DNA of 64,000 nucleotides from DASYTH01 sp035762905 (GCF_035762905.1 NZ_DASUCC010000109.1:62001-126000); one strand, 5' to 3'. Counted from the stretch's first letter, positions 43,649 to 52,939 are shown. The notes: generated from the letters alone by a model not told the origin. Numbers and translations: made by a program.

Positions 43649-43904
43649 TTGTCTGAGGGGTCATGGGTCGGCATCGCGTTGGCCGGCGGGCGGGTGCGCG
43701 GATATGTGGCGGGCACGATCGAGGCGTTGGTCGGGTCGGCTCTCGCCGATGGTCCACTGGTCGCGGTCGGCATCGACATTCCGATCGGGTTGCCCGACCG
43801 CTCCCGCCGGGAAGCGGACCTGCTGGCCAGAAAGGCGATCGGCGCATTGTGGTCGGCGGTGTTCATGACTCCGGTCCGCACCGCGCTCGACGCCGCCGAT
43901 CACC
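43649..43904 (+). pseudogene. DUF429 protein, N-terminal half (split gene)
   Basis: The translation WVGIALAGGRVRGYVAG...GIDIPIGLPDRSRREADL...FMTPVRTAL is the N-terminal half of a DUF429 protein (an RNase H-like fold of unknown role). The very start (normally GVDGCRG) is worn, with only a TTG available. The frame ceases to match at 43904, exactly where the 86-bp direct repeat ends. The C-terminal half is found at 51401-51919. Confidence 0.85.
43819..43904. repeat. Left copy of 86-bp direct repeat flanking a 7.5-kb insert
   Basis: This segment begins CCTGCTGGCCAGAAAGGCG and ends CGATCACC. It recurs at 51406-51491 in the same orientation with three mismatches. In both copies it codes the same part of DUF429 in the same frame. 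The arrangement resembles attL/attR of an element integrated into the gene. Confidence 0.9.
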
Positions 43905-44310
43905 CCGCCGCCGCGAGCGGGCCCCGGCGGGCCACGGCATCGAGCCGGACGACGACCTCCTCGGCGTGGCCCTGGCTGGTCTCGTCGGTGCCGGTCCGGG
44001 CCATGGCCCGGTATCGCCGCTGTTCGGCGCGGTGGTGCCGGGCGATCAGGTTCGAGGTGATCCCGTACAGCCACGGCCGTGCGTCGGGATGTGCCAGGTC
44101 GTACCGGTCACGGATCGCGAACGCGGTCAGGAAGGTCTCCGAGGCCAGGTCGTCGGCCAGGCTCCGGCCCAGCCGTCGCGCGACGTAGCCGTGGATCTGC
44201 GAGTAGTAGCGGTCGAACACCACGGCGAAGCACTCGGGTTCCCGAACGGACCGCCCGATGATCGCGGCATCGGTGTCCGAAGCTGGGAACATCCGGGCCG
44301 CCGCGGTCAT
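43900..44310 (-). pseudogene. ECF sigma factor truncated at the repeat junction
   Basis: The 136-codon frame holds region 2 of an ECF sigma factor (FAVVFDRYYSQIHGYVARRL, LADDLASETFLTAFAIRDRY, ARPWLYGITSNLIARHHRAE) and part of the linker. It lacks region 4, which binds the -35 element. Its stop falls inside the left 86-bp repeat, so the 3' end was lost when the junction formed. The product could not recognise promoters normally. Confidence 0.85.
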
Positions 44311-44599
44311 CCTGGGATCATTCCGGTCATCGTCTGCCTCTCGCCGTCAGGGGAACTCTCACCCCTCCTTCACCGACCGGCCCCAGAGTGTTCACGGCCC
44401 CTTCCCGATCACCCGGGCGCACCCGAGGATGTGCGCGGACGGTGTCCCCGAGCCGGCGGCACGTCCGAAGGCGGCCGGCGCCACGACCGGAGCCCGGCTC
44501 GTGGGGGTGTAGCGCGATCCCTTCTCCAGCAGGGTGATGGCCAGCTCAGCCGTTGACGCCGAGTCCGTGATGACACGAAACGATGTCACGCCACACGAA

Positions 44600-44640
44600 A
44601 CCAGCCCGCTCCGCGAGGGAACGGGCTGGTCGGTGTCCGG
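44600..44640 (-). terminator. Hairpin terminator of the small secreted-protein gene
   Basis: ACCAGCCCG (44600-44608) pairs perfectly with CGGGCTGGT (44632-44640) around a 23-base loop, 30 bases beyond the stop of the secreted-protein gene on the minus strand. The rest of the gap between 44311 and 44669 shows no supportable gene. Confidence 0.75.
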
Positions 44641-44669
44641 GCTACGGGGGAAGCTGACCACCGGTGGGG

Positions 44670-45074
44670 CTACACCGGCCTGGCACACCGGCGGTCGATG
44701 TCCGCGTCGCTGGTGCACACCTTGACCCTCACGGTGGCTTCCTGGTCGAAGTGCCAGTACGTGTCCCAGTCGTCCACCCCACCGGTCACCTCGAAGAGCT
44801 CGTACTCGTTGATTCCCGTCACGAGCCACGCCTCGGCTCGTCGTCCGTCTTTCGCCCTGTCCTCCAGATACAGGTTGATGTTCGCCCCGTAGGCCTCGAT
44901 GCAGATGTCGTAGAACAGCAGGGCGCCCGCGGTTGTCGTGGTGCCTGACCGACTACCCTCCCGGCAGCTCTGGCTCCCGGACTCTTCGGTGCCGGCCACC
45001 GCCGACCCGGTACCGGCCAGCACGACACCGACGACACCGACACTCGCTGCCACGGCTTGAATGGTTTTCCGCAT
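44670..45074 (-). CDS. Small secreted protein, unknown function
   Basis: A 134-residue protein with a clear signal peptide (VAASVGVVGVVLAGTGSAVA, cleavage near AGT). A mature domain of about 105 residues follows with four Cys (SQSC, YDIC, VKVC, RRC), probably two disulfides, and a beta-rich pattern (INLYLEDRA, DTYWHFDQEATVRVKVC). I do not recognise a family. The ATG follows GAGGTGG. It is divergent from the SARP gene and lies within the insert flanked by 86-bp repeats. Confidence 0.75.
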   Translation of the reverse strand: MRKTIQAVAASVGVVGVVLAGTGSAVAGTEESGSQSCREGSRSGTTTTAGALLFYDICIEAYGANINLYLEDRAKDGRRAEAWLVTGINEYELFEVTGGVDDWDTYWHFDQEATVRVKVCTSDADIDRRCARPV

Positions 45075-45336
45075 GACCCACCTCGCATTGCTGTCAGTGG
45101 CGAGCGGCGCAGCACCCCATGGCTTCGTCGTACCCCCCACGTGACCACTGTGCTCGGCCGCCCGCACAGGACCCGCACAGAACCGCGCACATCATGCGGT
45201 CCGGTGCGGCGCCGGAGTATGACAGGCCTGCGCACAGATCCAGCACATGGTTGCGCCAGGTGGAGGTTGGCCGACCGAGGGGCGTCGCGCGACCATGGAC
45301 GCGGCACACGGGAGGCAGGTGTCTGGGGGGATTCGC

Positions 45337-48075
45337 GTGGAGTTTCGGCTTCTCGGCCTGCTGGAGACACGGCATGCCGGCATCCCGTTGCCGTTGGGTG
45401 GACAGCGGCAGCGCTCGGTGCTCGCCGCGCTGTTGTTGCGCGCCAATTCCCTGGCCAGTACGAGCTACCTCACCCAGGCCGTGTGGGAGACGCCGCCGGT
45501 CGCACCCGATTCCAACCTCCGCACCTATGTCGCCGGACTCCGGCGGATGTTCGCCGCCATCGGTGAGGACAGAATCCGCACGCGCCCCGGGGGCTACGTA
45601 CTGACGGTCCGCTCCGGGGAACTGGATCTCGACTCGTTCCGGGAACTCGCGGACAAGGGCACCAACGCCTGCGATCATCGCGATTTCGCGACCGCGACCG
45701 CCTGTTTCGATCAGGCGTTGCGGTTGTGGCGTGGTCGCCCCCTGTCGGACCTGTCACCGGGACCGGTTCTCGAAGCGGAGATCACGCGTCTGGCTGATCT
45801 GCGTGTGTCCATTGCGGAACGGCGCGGACAGGCGCAACTCGAGGTGGGGCAGGCGGAGGAGGCGGTGGGCGCGACCCGTGCCCTGCTCGCCGAGCATCCG
45901 CTCCGCGAGGAACTGTGGACCTTGTTGATGCTGGCGCTGCACCGGGCCGGGCGGCGCGCCGAGGCGCTCGCGACCTTCGCCCGTGCCCGGCACATGCTGG
46001 TGACCGAACTGGGCATCGAACCAGGAGCACGGTTACGACGCGCGCACCAGGACATCCTCGGCGACGACCGACACCCTGCCCCGACGGGCACGACAACCGC
46101 GGCCTGGCGGCAACTGCCGATGGACATCGCCGAGTTCACCGGCCGGGAGGCCGAACTGCGCGCGCTGGAGGCGTTGGCCGACCCGCCGTCGGCCACGGCA
46201 GTCCCCGTGGCGGTGATCCACGGCATGGCCGGCGTCGGCAAGACACGGCTGGCCGTGCACTTCGCACACCGACTCGCCCAGGGTGGCCGGTACGACCAGG
46301 TCCAACTGTGGGCCGACCTTCGCGCCTTCGACCCGGAGCGCGCGCCGCTCCAGCCCGGTGCGGTGCTCGAGAACTTCCTGGGGCTGCTCGGTGTTCCCGG
46401 TCAGCAGATCCCGCGGGAGTTGGAGGCACGCGCCGCCGTTTATCGATCCCGGCTGGCCGGCAAGCGAGTGCTGGTCCTCCTGGACAACGCCCTGACCGCT
46501 GAGCAGGTCCAACCTCTGCTACCCGGCGGACCCGGCGGCCTCGTGCTCATCACAAGCCGCAGAAGCCTGTCCGGACTCGCCGGCGCCCAAGGCGTACCGC
46601 TCGACGTGTTGCCACAATCCGACGCCGTGAGCTTGTTGTCCCGCGTCGTCGGCGACCACCGTGTCATCGACGACCCAGCGGCAGCGGCCCGAGTGACCGA
46701 CTTCTGCGGCCGCCTCCCCATCGCGATCTCGCTCGTGGCCCAGCGCCTCCGACGGCATCCTCTGTGGACGACTGACGACTTGGCCACCAGATTGCTGCGC
46801 ATGACGAGCCGGGACCAGCCCGCGTCGGGCACCCACGACCTGCACGCCCCGTTCACCCTGTCCTACCGGGCGCTCGCACTCGCGCATCAACGGACGTTCC
46901 GGTTGCTGGGCTGGCACCCGGGCGACGACTTCACCGCCGAATCGGCCGCCGCCATCGCGTCGATCACCCCGGAGGACGCCGAACTCCACCTCGAGGCACT
47001 GCTCGACGAGCACTTGGTGCTGCAGACCACTCCGCACCGCTACCGCCTCCACGATCTGGTCCGCTCCTTCGCGCGAGGGCTCGCCCATCCTCAAGAAGCC
47101 AAGGAAGCGGTCGACCGATTGCTCGTCTGGTACCTCCACGCGGCGGAGTCCGCCCGCGCGACGTTCGACCCGCGGCGACTACGCGTCATCGAGCTCCACC
47201 CGATGCCCGCAGGGCTCCTGATCCCGCAGTCCGCCACCAACGACGACGCCCTAGCCTGGTACCACGCCGAACGCGACACGCTACGACAAGCCGTGCGGAT
47301 CGCGGCGGAGAGCGATACTCCGCAGATCGCGTGGCAACTAGCCTGGATCCTGCTCAGCTTCTACTACCGGCGCAGCCACTGGGACGACTGGATCGCGACG
47401 TTCCAAATCGCACTGACCGTGGCACGATCGCTAGGAGATCGACGCGCGGAGGGAATCGTTTGGCGCGGCCTCGGTGTCGCCCACAGCGACATGCACCAAT
47501 TCCCGACGTCGATCGAGTGCCACCACCAGGCACAGCAGGCGCTGGCAGAGGTGGACGACCGGCACGGACAAGCCTGGAACCTCAACAACCTGGGCGTCGT
47601 GCACGTCGCGTTGAACGAACTTCGCGCCGCACTGGACTGCTTCCACGAAGCCCTCCCACTGTTCCGCCAGACCGACGACCCCAACGGTGAGGGAATCTGC
47701 CTTAACAACCTCGGCGATACCTACCGCCGTCTCGGCCAAGCAACCGAAGCGATCAAGCACCTCAACGACGCCCTCCACCTCCAGCAGCAACACGACGACC
47801 AGACCGGCCTGCAGTTCACCCTCTGCACCCTCGGCGACATCCACCACGACGCGGGAGACCACTCACACGCCCGCCGCCACTACGAGGAAGCCCTACGCAC
47901 CAGCCAGATCCTGAGCGACCAGCGCAACATCGCACGCGCCCTGGCCAACCTCGCCCGAACCCTCGACACCCAAGGCGACCACGGGACGGCACGAACCCGA
48001 TGGCGCGAAGCCCTCACCATCTTCGACAACCTGGGCGACCCCCAGGCGAACACGATCCGCGCACGACTCGCGTGA
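45337..48075 (+). CDS. SARP-family regulator with NB-ARC and TPR domains (AfsR-like)
   Basis: A 912-residue regulator. Residues 1-95 form an OmpR-like winged helix (VEFRLLGLLETRHAGIPLPL, YLTQAVWE) and residues 100-250 the bacterial transcriptional activation domain (LDSFRELAD...ELGIEPGARLRRAHQDIL). An NB-ARC ATPase follows (Walker A HGMAGVGKTRLAVHFA, Walker B-like VLVLLDNA, SRRSLSGLAG), then a C-terminal TPR array (about 640-912; GLGVAHSD, NNLGVVHVAL, NNLGDTYRRLGQ). AfsR-like proteins activate secondary metabolism or toxin genes. GTG 45337 is chosen by its G-rich ribosome site; the frame is open further upstream. Target genes may be the neighbouring cassette. Confidence 0.93.
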   Translation: MEFRLLGLLETRHAGIPLPLGGQRQRSVLAALLLRANSLASTSYLTQAVWETPPVAPDSNLRTYVAGLRRMFAAIGEDRIRTRPGGYVLTVRSGELDLDSFRELADKGTNACDHRDFATATACFDQALRLWRGRPLSDLSPGPVLEAEITRLADLRVSIAERRGQAQLEVGQAEEAVGATRALLAEHPLREELWTLLMLALHRAGRRAEALATFARARHMLVTELGIEPGARLRRAHQDILGDDRHPAPTGTTTAAWRQLPMDIAEFTGREAELRALEALADPPSATAVPVAVIHGMAGVGKTRLAVHFAHRLAQGGRYDQVQLWADLRAFDPERAPLQPGAVLENFLGLLGVPGQQIPRELEARAAVYRSRLAGKRVLVLLDNALTAEQVQPLLPGGPGGLVLITSRRSLSGLAGAQGVPLDVLPQSDAVSLLSRVVGDHRVIDDPAAAARVTDFCGRLPIAISLVAQRLRRHPLWTTDDLATRLLRMTSRDQPASGTHDLHAPFTLSYRALALAHQRTFRLLGWHPGDDFTAESAAAIASITPEDAELHLEALLDEHLVLQTTPHRYRLHDLVRSFARGLAHPQEAKEAVDRLLVWYLHAAESARATFDPRRLRVIELHPMPAGLLIPQSATNDDALAWYHAERDTLRQAVRIAAESDTPQIAWQLAWILLSFYYRRSHWDDWIATFQIALTVARSLGDRRAEGIVWRGLGVAHSDMHQFPTSIECHHQAQQALAEVDDRHGQAWNLNNLGVVHVALNELRAALDCFHEALPLFRQTDDPNGEGICLNNLGDTYRRLGQATEAIKHLNDALHLQQQHDDQTGLQFTLCTLGDIHHDAGDHSHARRHYEEALRTSQILSDQRNIARALANLARTLDTQGDHGTARTRWREALTIFDNLGDPQANTIRARLA

Positions 48076-48226
48076 CAACCTCGCGGCCCATTCCGGCCTC
48101 CCGAGCACTCGACAAGACCCACCCATGTGGAAACGACAAGGACGTCGCCGGCTTCTGTCTCGAGCAGGTCGACGAAGGCGAGGCGGGCGCGGCCACCCGG
48201 ATGGCCATTGGGGGTGCCGGCCACGG

Positions 48227-49540
48227 TCACTCGACGGCGTAGAAGATGACGCCGGGGAACTCGGGATCGCCGAACAGGCGGTACAGGATGCCGGTCTGCT
48301 GGTCGACCGCCACCGTGGTGGGGAACTCGGGACCGTAGTAGACGGGACTGTTGTTGGGCCGCAGCGCGCGCTTGAGCTTGAGCACGTAGCGGGCGACCTG
48401 CTTCATCGTCGTGAACGTCTTGCCGTAGGTGGAACTGGCCGACTTGATCTCGTAGACGTAGGACCAGCCGGCGACGTGCACGATCAGATCGGGGTAGCCG
48501 GGGTTCTTGCCGGGGTTCTTGGTGGACGCGCCGGGCAGCGTCTCCCGGACCGGCTGCACGCCGTCGAGATTGGGAACGCTGAGATATCGGTGCCCCGGCA
48601 CGTCGCCGTAGACGTGGGCACCGGCGAACCGGGTGTGCAGGGCCGGCAGCGCGGCCCGCAGCGCGCCGTCGTGGATCTCGGTCAGCGACAGGCCGGCGGC
48701 GAAGTTCGGCGCGGTGCCGTTGGCCCGCGCCTCGGTCAGCGCCGCGGCATGCCCGGTGACGTTGGCGCTCTCGGCGGCGGTCCACGCGGCGTGCGCGGCG
48801 ATCTGGCTGGCCCGGACCAGTTCGGACGCGGTGACCCCGGCCTTGGCCATGGTCAGGTTCGCCGGGTCGGCAATCTGTTCGGCGATCCGGTGCGCGACCT
48901 GCGCCTGCAGTCCCGCCCGCCCCGCCGCGGCGGCGGTCTGCCGGGCGGCGTCGGCGGCCGCCGCCGCGGCCTGCTGGACCGGCCGAGCCGCGCCCTGGGA
49001 CTGCAGTTCGGCGGCTCGGGCGATGGTGGTCGCCGCCTGGGCAGCGGCCTGCGCACCCTCGAACGCCGACTGGACAAGGGCCGCCGCCGAGGTGGCCGCG
49101 CGCTGGGCCGCGAGCGCGGCCTGCGCTGCCCCCGGCGCGGCGGGGTTGGCGGCGACCGCGGCCGCCTGTGCGGCTTGCTGAGCCGGTCCGATCGCCCGGT
49201 TGGCCGCGGTCGCCCCCTGCCCGGCCAGTTGGACGCTCTGGGCGAGCGACTGCTGCAGCGGCGGCGCGACCCTGGCGACCGCGAGCGCGTTGACGACCAT
49301 GGCCGCGCTCGGCCCGGTCGCGGCGCCCCGGACCAGACTGACCAGGGCCCGCCCGACGGCGACCGCCGCGACCGCCGCCGTGACCGACGCCGCGCCGACG
49401 AGTGGCTGCGTGGTGGCGCAGTTGGAGGTCGGTGCCACCTGCCCGTTCTGGTAGGAAATGCTGCACGCGGCGGCCGTGGCCGGATTGAGCAGGGCGAACA
49501 GCAGGATCGTGTCGAGCAGGACGATGATCCGGGTGATCAT
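48227..49540 (-). CDS. Secreted Ala-rich protein with PD-(D/E)xK-like C-terminus
   Basis: A 437-residue protein. A signal sequence (VLLDTILLFALLNPATAAAC) is followed by a long Ala/Gln-rich helical region (about 50-270). The last 150 residues form a compact domain with NPGYPDLIVHVAGWSYVYEIKSAS. The PD...ExK spacing is that of restriction-endonuclease-fold nucleases, as in many secreted toxins. No immunity gene is obvious. The ATG overlaps the stop of the PrsW-like gene (ATGA), so protease and candidate effector are co-expressed. The nuclease call rests on one motif, and it could be a structural surface protein. Confidence 0.7.
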   Translation of the reverse strand: MITRIIVLLDTILLFALLNPATAAACSISYQNGQVAPTSNCATTQPLVGAASVTAAVAAVAVGRALVSLVRGAATGPSAAMVVNALAVARVAPPLQQSLAQSVQLAGQGATAANRAIGPAQQAAQAAAVAANPAAPGAAQAALAAQRAATSAAALVQSAFEGAQAAAQAATTIARAAELQSQGAARPVQQAAAAAADAARQTAAAAGRAGLQAQVAHRIAEQIADPANLTMAKAGVTASELVRASQIAAHAAWTAAESANVTGHAAALTEARANGTAPNFAAGLSLTEIHDGALRAALPALHTRFAGAHVYGDVPGHRYLSVPNLDGVQPVRETLPGASTKNPGKNPGYPDLIVHVAGWSYVYEIKSASSTYGKTFTTMKQVARYVLKLKRALRPNNSPVYYGPEFPTTVAVDQQTGILYRLFGDPEFPGVIFYAVE

Positions 49541-50994
49541 GCGGGCACCTCCGTGACCGCCGGCCGGTCCGGTGCGAGCCGGGGAATCTTCAGGCGCAGC
49601 ACGATGTCGCGCAGTGCTGCCTCGTCCTGCGAACGCGGATCGACCTCCCACCGGGTTCGGTGCCAGCGCTGCATGGCGAGGTCGAACTGGGCCGCGTGCA
49701 GCCGGGCGATGTGCCGGTATGCGGCCACACCACCCTGCCGAAACGCCCGGAACTTCACGAAGAACCGGCGCGCCGGGCCAAGCAGCGCGGGGATCTCGTC
49801 CGGGGTGACCGCACCCAGCCCGGTCTGCGCCTCCCGGCTCAGCTCGACCGCCAGACCGCCCACCTGGCCGCGCAACCCGCGCCGCAGCAGGAGGATGTAC
49901 AGCACGACGACCGGGCCCTGCAACACGATGATGGTGAGGGGCATGGCCACCAGATCGGTCAGCCAGGGGTTGTCACCGAACAGGTTGTCCCGCACCCGGA
50001 CCGCGCGTGGCATCAACGCGTTGTTGGCGAAATGGGCACTCGCGGCGACCAGGAACCCGCTGCCGATGGCGAGGAGTTTGGAGCGCCGGTCGCTGAGCTG
50101 GCGGGCGATGCCGAAGCCCGCGCCGATCATCGCGGTGAACGCCGTGTGCGCGGCCATCAACCCGAGCGTCTGCCGGCCCCAGTACTGGTACACGGCCCCT
50201 TCGCCGTTGCCGGCTCCCATGTAGAGCATGCTCTCGCTCCAGTTGAATCCGAGGCCGACCGCCGCACCGAGCACCACACCGGACACCAGGTTGTCGATGT
50301 GGTGCCGGAACAGCAGATACAGCACCGCCACCCCGGCGCCCTTGCCGAGCTCCTCGAAGAAGCCGGCGTTGAGCGACATCGCGGTGATCACCCGGTTGAT
50401 CGTCGCGTCCAGCGCGGACTGGTCGGTCAGGACATCCCGGAAGTCCACCAGGTACGCGGCGCCGTACTGCCGGAACCAGCCGTTCATCGACCCGGCGATC
50501 CCGGTGGCGATCAGCGCGCCCCATCCGAACCCGGCCAGTGGCAACCCCAGCGGCATCCGCCGGTACCGCTGCATCAGGTGCACACCGCAGAGCGCGAGAG
50601 CCGAGGTGGGCACGCAGATCGCCGCCGCCCACCAGTTCCGGATCAGCACATCGACCGGAAAGATGGGAAACGGCAGCAGCAACACCACCGCGGCCGCCAC
50701 CTGACTTCCCCGCACCACGCGGGCCCGGCCCACCGGATCCGGCGCCAAACGCAGCCGCACCATCGCGAACACCCCGATGCCCAGCGCGATCGCCCAGCTG
50801 ACCAGCACGCACACCCGCACTGCGGTGAAGATCGGCGGCGCCGGCAGGTCCGTGACGTCCACCCACGACACCGGGCTGCTCAATGCCGGTTTCGCGGCGT
50901 CAAGCAGCATCCCGTACCCGAAGATCCCGGACAGCACAAGCGCGACCGACAACACGTTGCGCGGCCTCGTGTCCCGCTCCAGCAGCGCCGTCAC
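49537..50994 (-). CDS. PrsW-like intramembrane metalloprotease
   Basis: A 485-residue protein with about 10 transmembrane helices. FFEELGKGAGV contains the EExxK-type motif of the PrsW/CAAX protease group, with LGFNWSESMLY and HTAFTAMIGAGFG supplying the further conserved residues. The soluble C-terminal 110 residues are cytoplasmic and Arg-rich. PrsW proteases cleave membrane-anchored anti-sigma factors or similar single-span proteins. The neighbour upstream is exactly a single-span small protein, with a GTGA overlap, and the candidate nuclease overlaps downstream. The start at GTG 50994 is set by that overlap; the longer frame into the small gene is a shadow. Confidence 0.88.
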   Translation of the reverse strand: MTALLERDTRPRNVLSVALVLSGIFGYGMLLDAAKPALSSPVSWVDVTDLPAPPIFTAVRVCVLVSWAIALGIGVFAMVRLRLAPDPVGRARVVRGSQVAAAVVLLLPFPIFPVDVLIRNWWAAAICVPTSALALCGVHLMQRYRRMPLGLPLAGFGWGALIATGIAGSMNGWFRQYGAAYLVDFRDVLTDQSALDATINRVITAMSLNAGFFEELGKGAGVAVLYLLFRHHIDNLVSGVVLGAAVGLGFNWSESMLYMGAGNGEGAVYQYWGRQTLGLMAAHTAFTAMIGAGFGIARQLSDRRSKLLAIGSGFLVAASAHFANNALMPRAVRVRDNLFGDNPWLTDLVAMPLTIIVLQGPVVVLYILLLRRGLRGQVGGLAVELSREAQTGLGAVTPDEIPALLGPARRFFVKFRAFRQGGVAAYRHIARLHAAQFDLAMQRWHRTRWEVDPRSQDEAALRDIVLRLKIPRLAPDRPAVTEVPA

Positions 50995-51218
50995 CGCGGC
51001 CCGCCAGGCAGGTCCGGCAATCCCGATGGCAGGTTCGGCAGGTCCGGCAACTCCGGTATGTCCGGCAACGCCGGCACCGAGAACGGCGGTGGCAACGCCA
51101 AGCCCAACACCAATCCGGTAATCAGGATCGCCAGGCCCACCGCGCCACACCACGCCATGAACCGAACATGTGGCCGCCGCTCGTAACCCTCCGGCACACC
51201 AGACCGTTCCCCGTGCAT
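50991..51218 (-). CDS. Small single-span membrane protein with Pro-rich tail
   Basis: A 75-residue protein that is too short for routine gene calling but well supported. The ATG at 51218 has GGGAGG. It has a basic N-terminus (GYERRPHVRF), one transmembrane helix (AWCGAVGLAILITGLVLGLA) and a repetitive tail (PALPDIPELPDLPNLP...GLPDLPGG). Its stop overlaps the GTG of the PrsW gene. It could be a substrate or partner of the protease; family unknown. Confidence 0.75.
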   Translation of the reverse strand: MHGERSGVPEGYERRPHVRFMAWCGAVGLAILITGLVLGLALPPPFSVPALPDIPELPDLPNLPSGLPDLPGGPR

Positions 51219-51400
51219 CCCCGACCTCCCGTGAGGCATCGACGCACCGGTATCGACGCCGCAGAACGGAGCCGGGTTCCGGCCGGTACACCGGGTCACC
51301 GCGGCGCTGCGGTAGGTCATCGACACCAACCGATCAGCAACGCCGTTCGGTCGACAGCCCGGAAGTCGGGTCAGCCGGCCGCGATCGTGCGGAGTTCCGG

Positions 51401-51919
51401 GTGGTCCTGCTGGCCAGAAAGGCGATCGGCGCATTGTGGTCGTCGGTGTTCATGACTCCGGTCCGCGCCGCGCTCGACGTCGCCGATCACCACGGCCAGC
51501 GCGCACAACCGCCAGTGACCGGTGCGGGCATCGCCATCCAGGCATTCGGATTGCGCGCCAAGCTCCGACAGGTGGACCGGTGGATCGGCCAGGCCCCGTG
51601 CCGGGTCGTGGAGGTCCACCCCGAGGTCAGTTTCGCCCGCCTCGCCGGTACCCCACTCACCGCGCGCAACAACACCTGGGCCGGCGCACAGTTGCGGCAC
51701 CGACTCCTGGCCACCGCCGGCATCGCCCTGGACAGCGATCTCGGCGACACCGGGCGACAGGCCGGTGTCGATGATGTTCTCGACGCCGCCGTGTGCGCCT
51801 GGACAGCCCGGCGCGTCGCCAACGGCCAGGCCCGACCCCTGCCCAACCCACCCCAGGTATTCAGCGACGGCCTGCCCTGCGCGATCTGGAGCCGACCCAC
51901 CACGCGACCAGCGGCATGA
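51401..51919 (+). pseudogene. DUF429 protein, C-terminal half (split gene)
   Basis: From LLARKAIGALWSSVFMTPVR onward the frame gives the C-terminal half of a DUF429 protein (VVEVHPEVSFARLAG, GVDDVLDAAVCAWTARR, GLPCAIWS) and ends normally at 51919. It has no N-terminal half or start. The first 86 bases duplicate the end of the fragment at 43649-43904, so the two pieces were probably one gene. Confidence 0.88.
51406..51491. repeat. Right copy of 86-bp direct repeat
   Basis: Same orientation as 43819-43904 and identical except for three substitutions. It lies at the junction between the PrsW cassette and the DUF429 C-terminal half. Confidence 0.9.
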
Positions 51920-52044
51920 GAGTGCGTTGCCGATGCGTCCACCCTGTTCTGAACGTCCCCAGTGCCGCTGCGATCGGGGCTGCCTTCACCCCGGTCGTTA
52001 TTCGTTGCTCCTCTGGTCGTGAGTCGGTTCGTGTCTGCGGACGG

Positions 52045-52746
52045 TCAATCGACGTCGCTACGGACGAGCCGCACGCCGGTCGCGAGCAGCCAGACGAGCC
52101 AGGCGGCGAACCCTGCGAGCCCGACGAAGAGCAGCGGCGAGCCGTCGGCGATCGCGAGGTTGCCGAGCCCCGCGGCGAGCAGCAGGCTTCCGCCCACCAG
52201 GCCCAGCAGGAGCTGCCAAGCCGGAGTCAGCCCGCTCGCGTGCGCGGCGAGGGCCGCGCCGATGAAGGTGGTGCCGAGCGCTGGCAGCGCCAGCGCGAAC
52301 GCCGCCGCGTGAGCCCGCCAGACGAGCTCGAACGCGGGCGTCGGCTCGGTGAGCCCGCCGGCGGAGAGCGCGAGCCCGATCTGCAGGACGTTGACCAGCG
52401 CGAAGATGGCCGACAGCGTCGCGCCAGCGGCCAAGGTGAGGCGCGACCAGTCGGCGCCCGCTCCGCCGCGCCGCTGCACGAGGCCGTGCAGGCCCGACAC
52501 GAACACAAGCAGCAGCGGCAAGCTCAGGGCCACCACACCGGTCGCGATCGCGACCGAGTCGCGGTTGGCCGCGTAGTAGGCCAGCACTTCCTCGATCGGA
52601 GCGTCGAAGGTCGGCGCGGCCGGGAAGCTGTACACCGCGTTCTCTATCACCACCGACACCGCGAACGCGATCGCCGCGGCACCGACGAGCCGGCCTCGAA
52701 CGAACCAACTGCGGGCGTTCTGCCTGGTTGCCCCTTCCACGCTCAT
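52045..52746 (-). CDS. Multi-pass membrane protein of unknown function
   Basis: A 233-residue integral membrane protein with about six hydrophobic helices (LVGAAAIAFAVSVVIENAVY, VALSLPLLLVFVSGL, LGTTFIGAALAAHASGL, LLFVGLAGFAAWLVWLL). No catalytic or transport motif is recognised. The ATG at 52746 follows GAGGAG, and the upstream part of the frame (Arg-rich) is excluded. It lies about 190 bases downstream of the LAL regulator on the same strand and could be its target. Confidence 0.75.
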   Translation of the reverse strand: MSVEGATRQNARSWFVRGRLVGAAAIAFAVSVVIENAVYSFPAAPTFDAPIEEVLAYYAANRDSVAIATGVVALSLPLLLVFVSGLHGLVQRRGGAGADWSRLTLAAGATLSAIFALVNVLQIGLALSAGGLTEPTPAFELVWRAHAAAFALALPALGTTFIGAALAAHASGLTPAWQLLLGLVGGSLLLAAGLGNLAIADGSPLLFVGLAGFAAWLVWLLATGVRLVRSDVD

Positions 52747-52893
52747 CCCGACTCCTCTCGCTCGTCGTCTGGCCGTCGGGCCACGACCGTCGCTGCTGGC
52801 GGTCTTGCTCATGATTGACGTCCTATTGGTCGGCGAGTGTTTCCCGAGCCACGCTGCACCGGGACCGTCGCGCCGGCTTCACCCGGACGCTCA

Positions 52894-52909
52894 CTTCACC
52901 CGGGTGAAG
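52894..52909. promoter_or_regulatory. Perfect 16-bp palindrome upstream of membrane-protein gene
   Basis: CTTCACCCGGGTGAAG is perfectly self-complementary, with a half copy (CTTCACCCGG) 18 bases to its left. It lies between the LAL regulator stop and the membrane-protein start. It could be an operator, for example of TetR type; it has no loop, which argues against a terminator. Confidence 0.5.
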
Positions 52910-52939
52910 CCCGACCGGGTCAGAACACGAGAAGCGGAC

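Noticed and set aside
50995..51291. N-terminal extension of the PrsW frame to 51291
   Set aside because: It lies over the well-supported 75-residue gene in another frame; the GTGA overlap at 50994 gives a better start.
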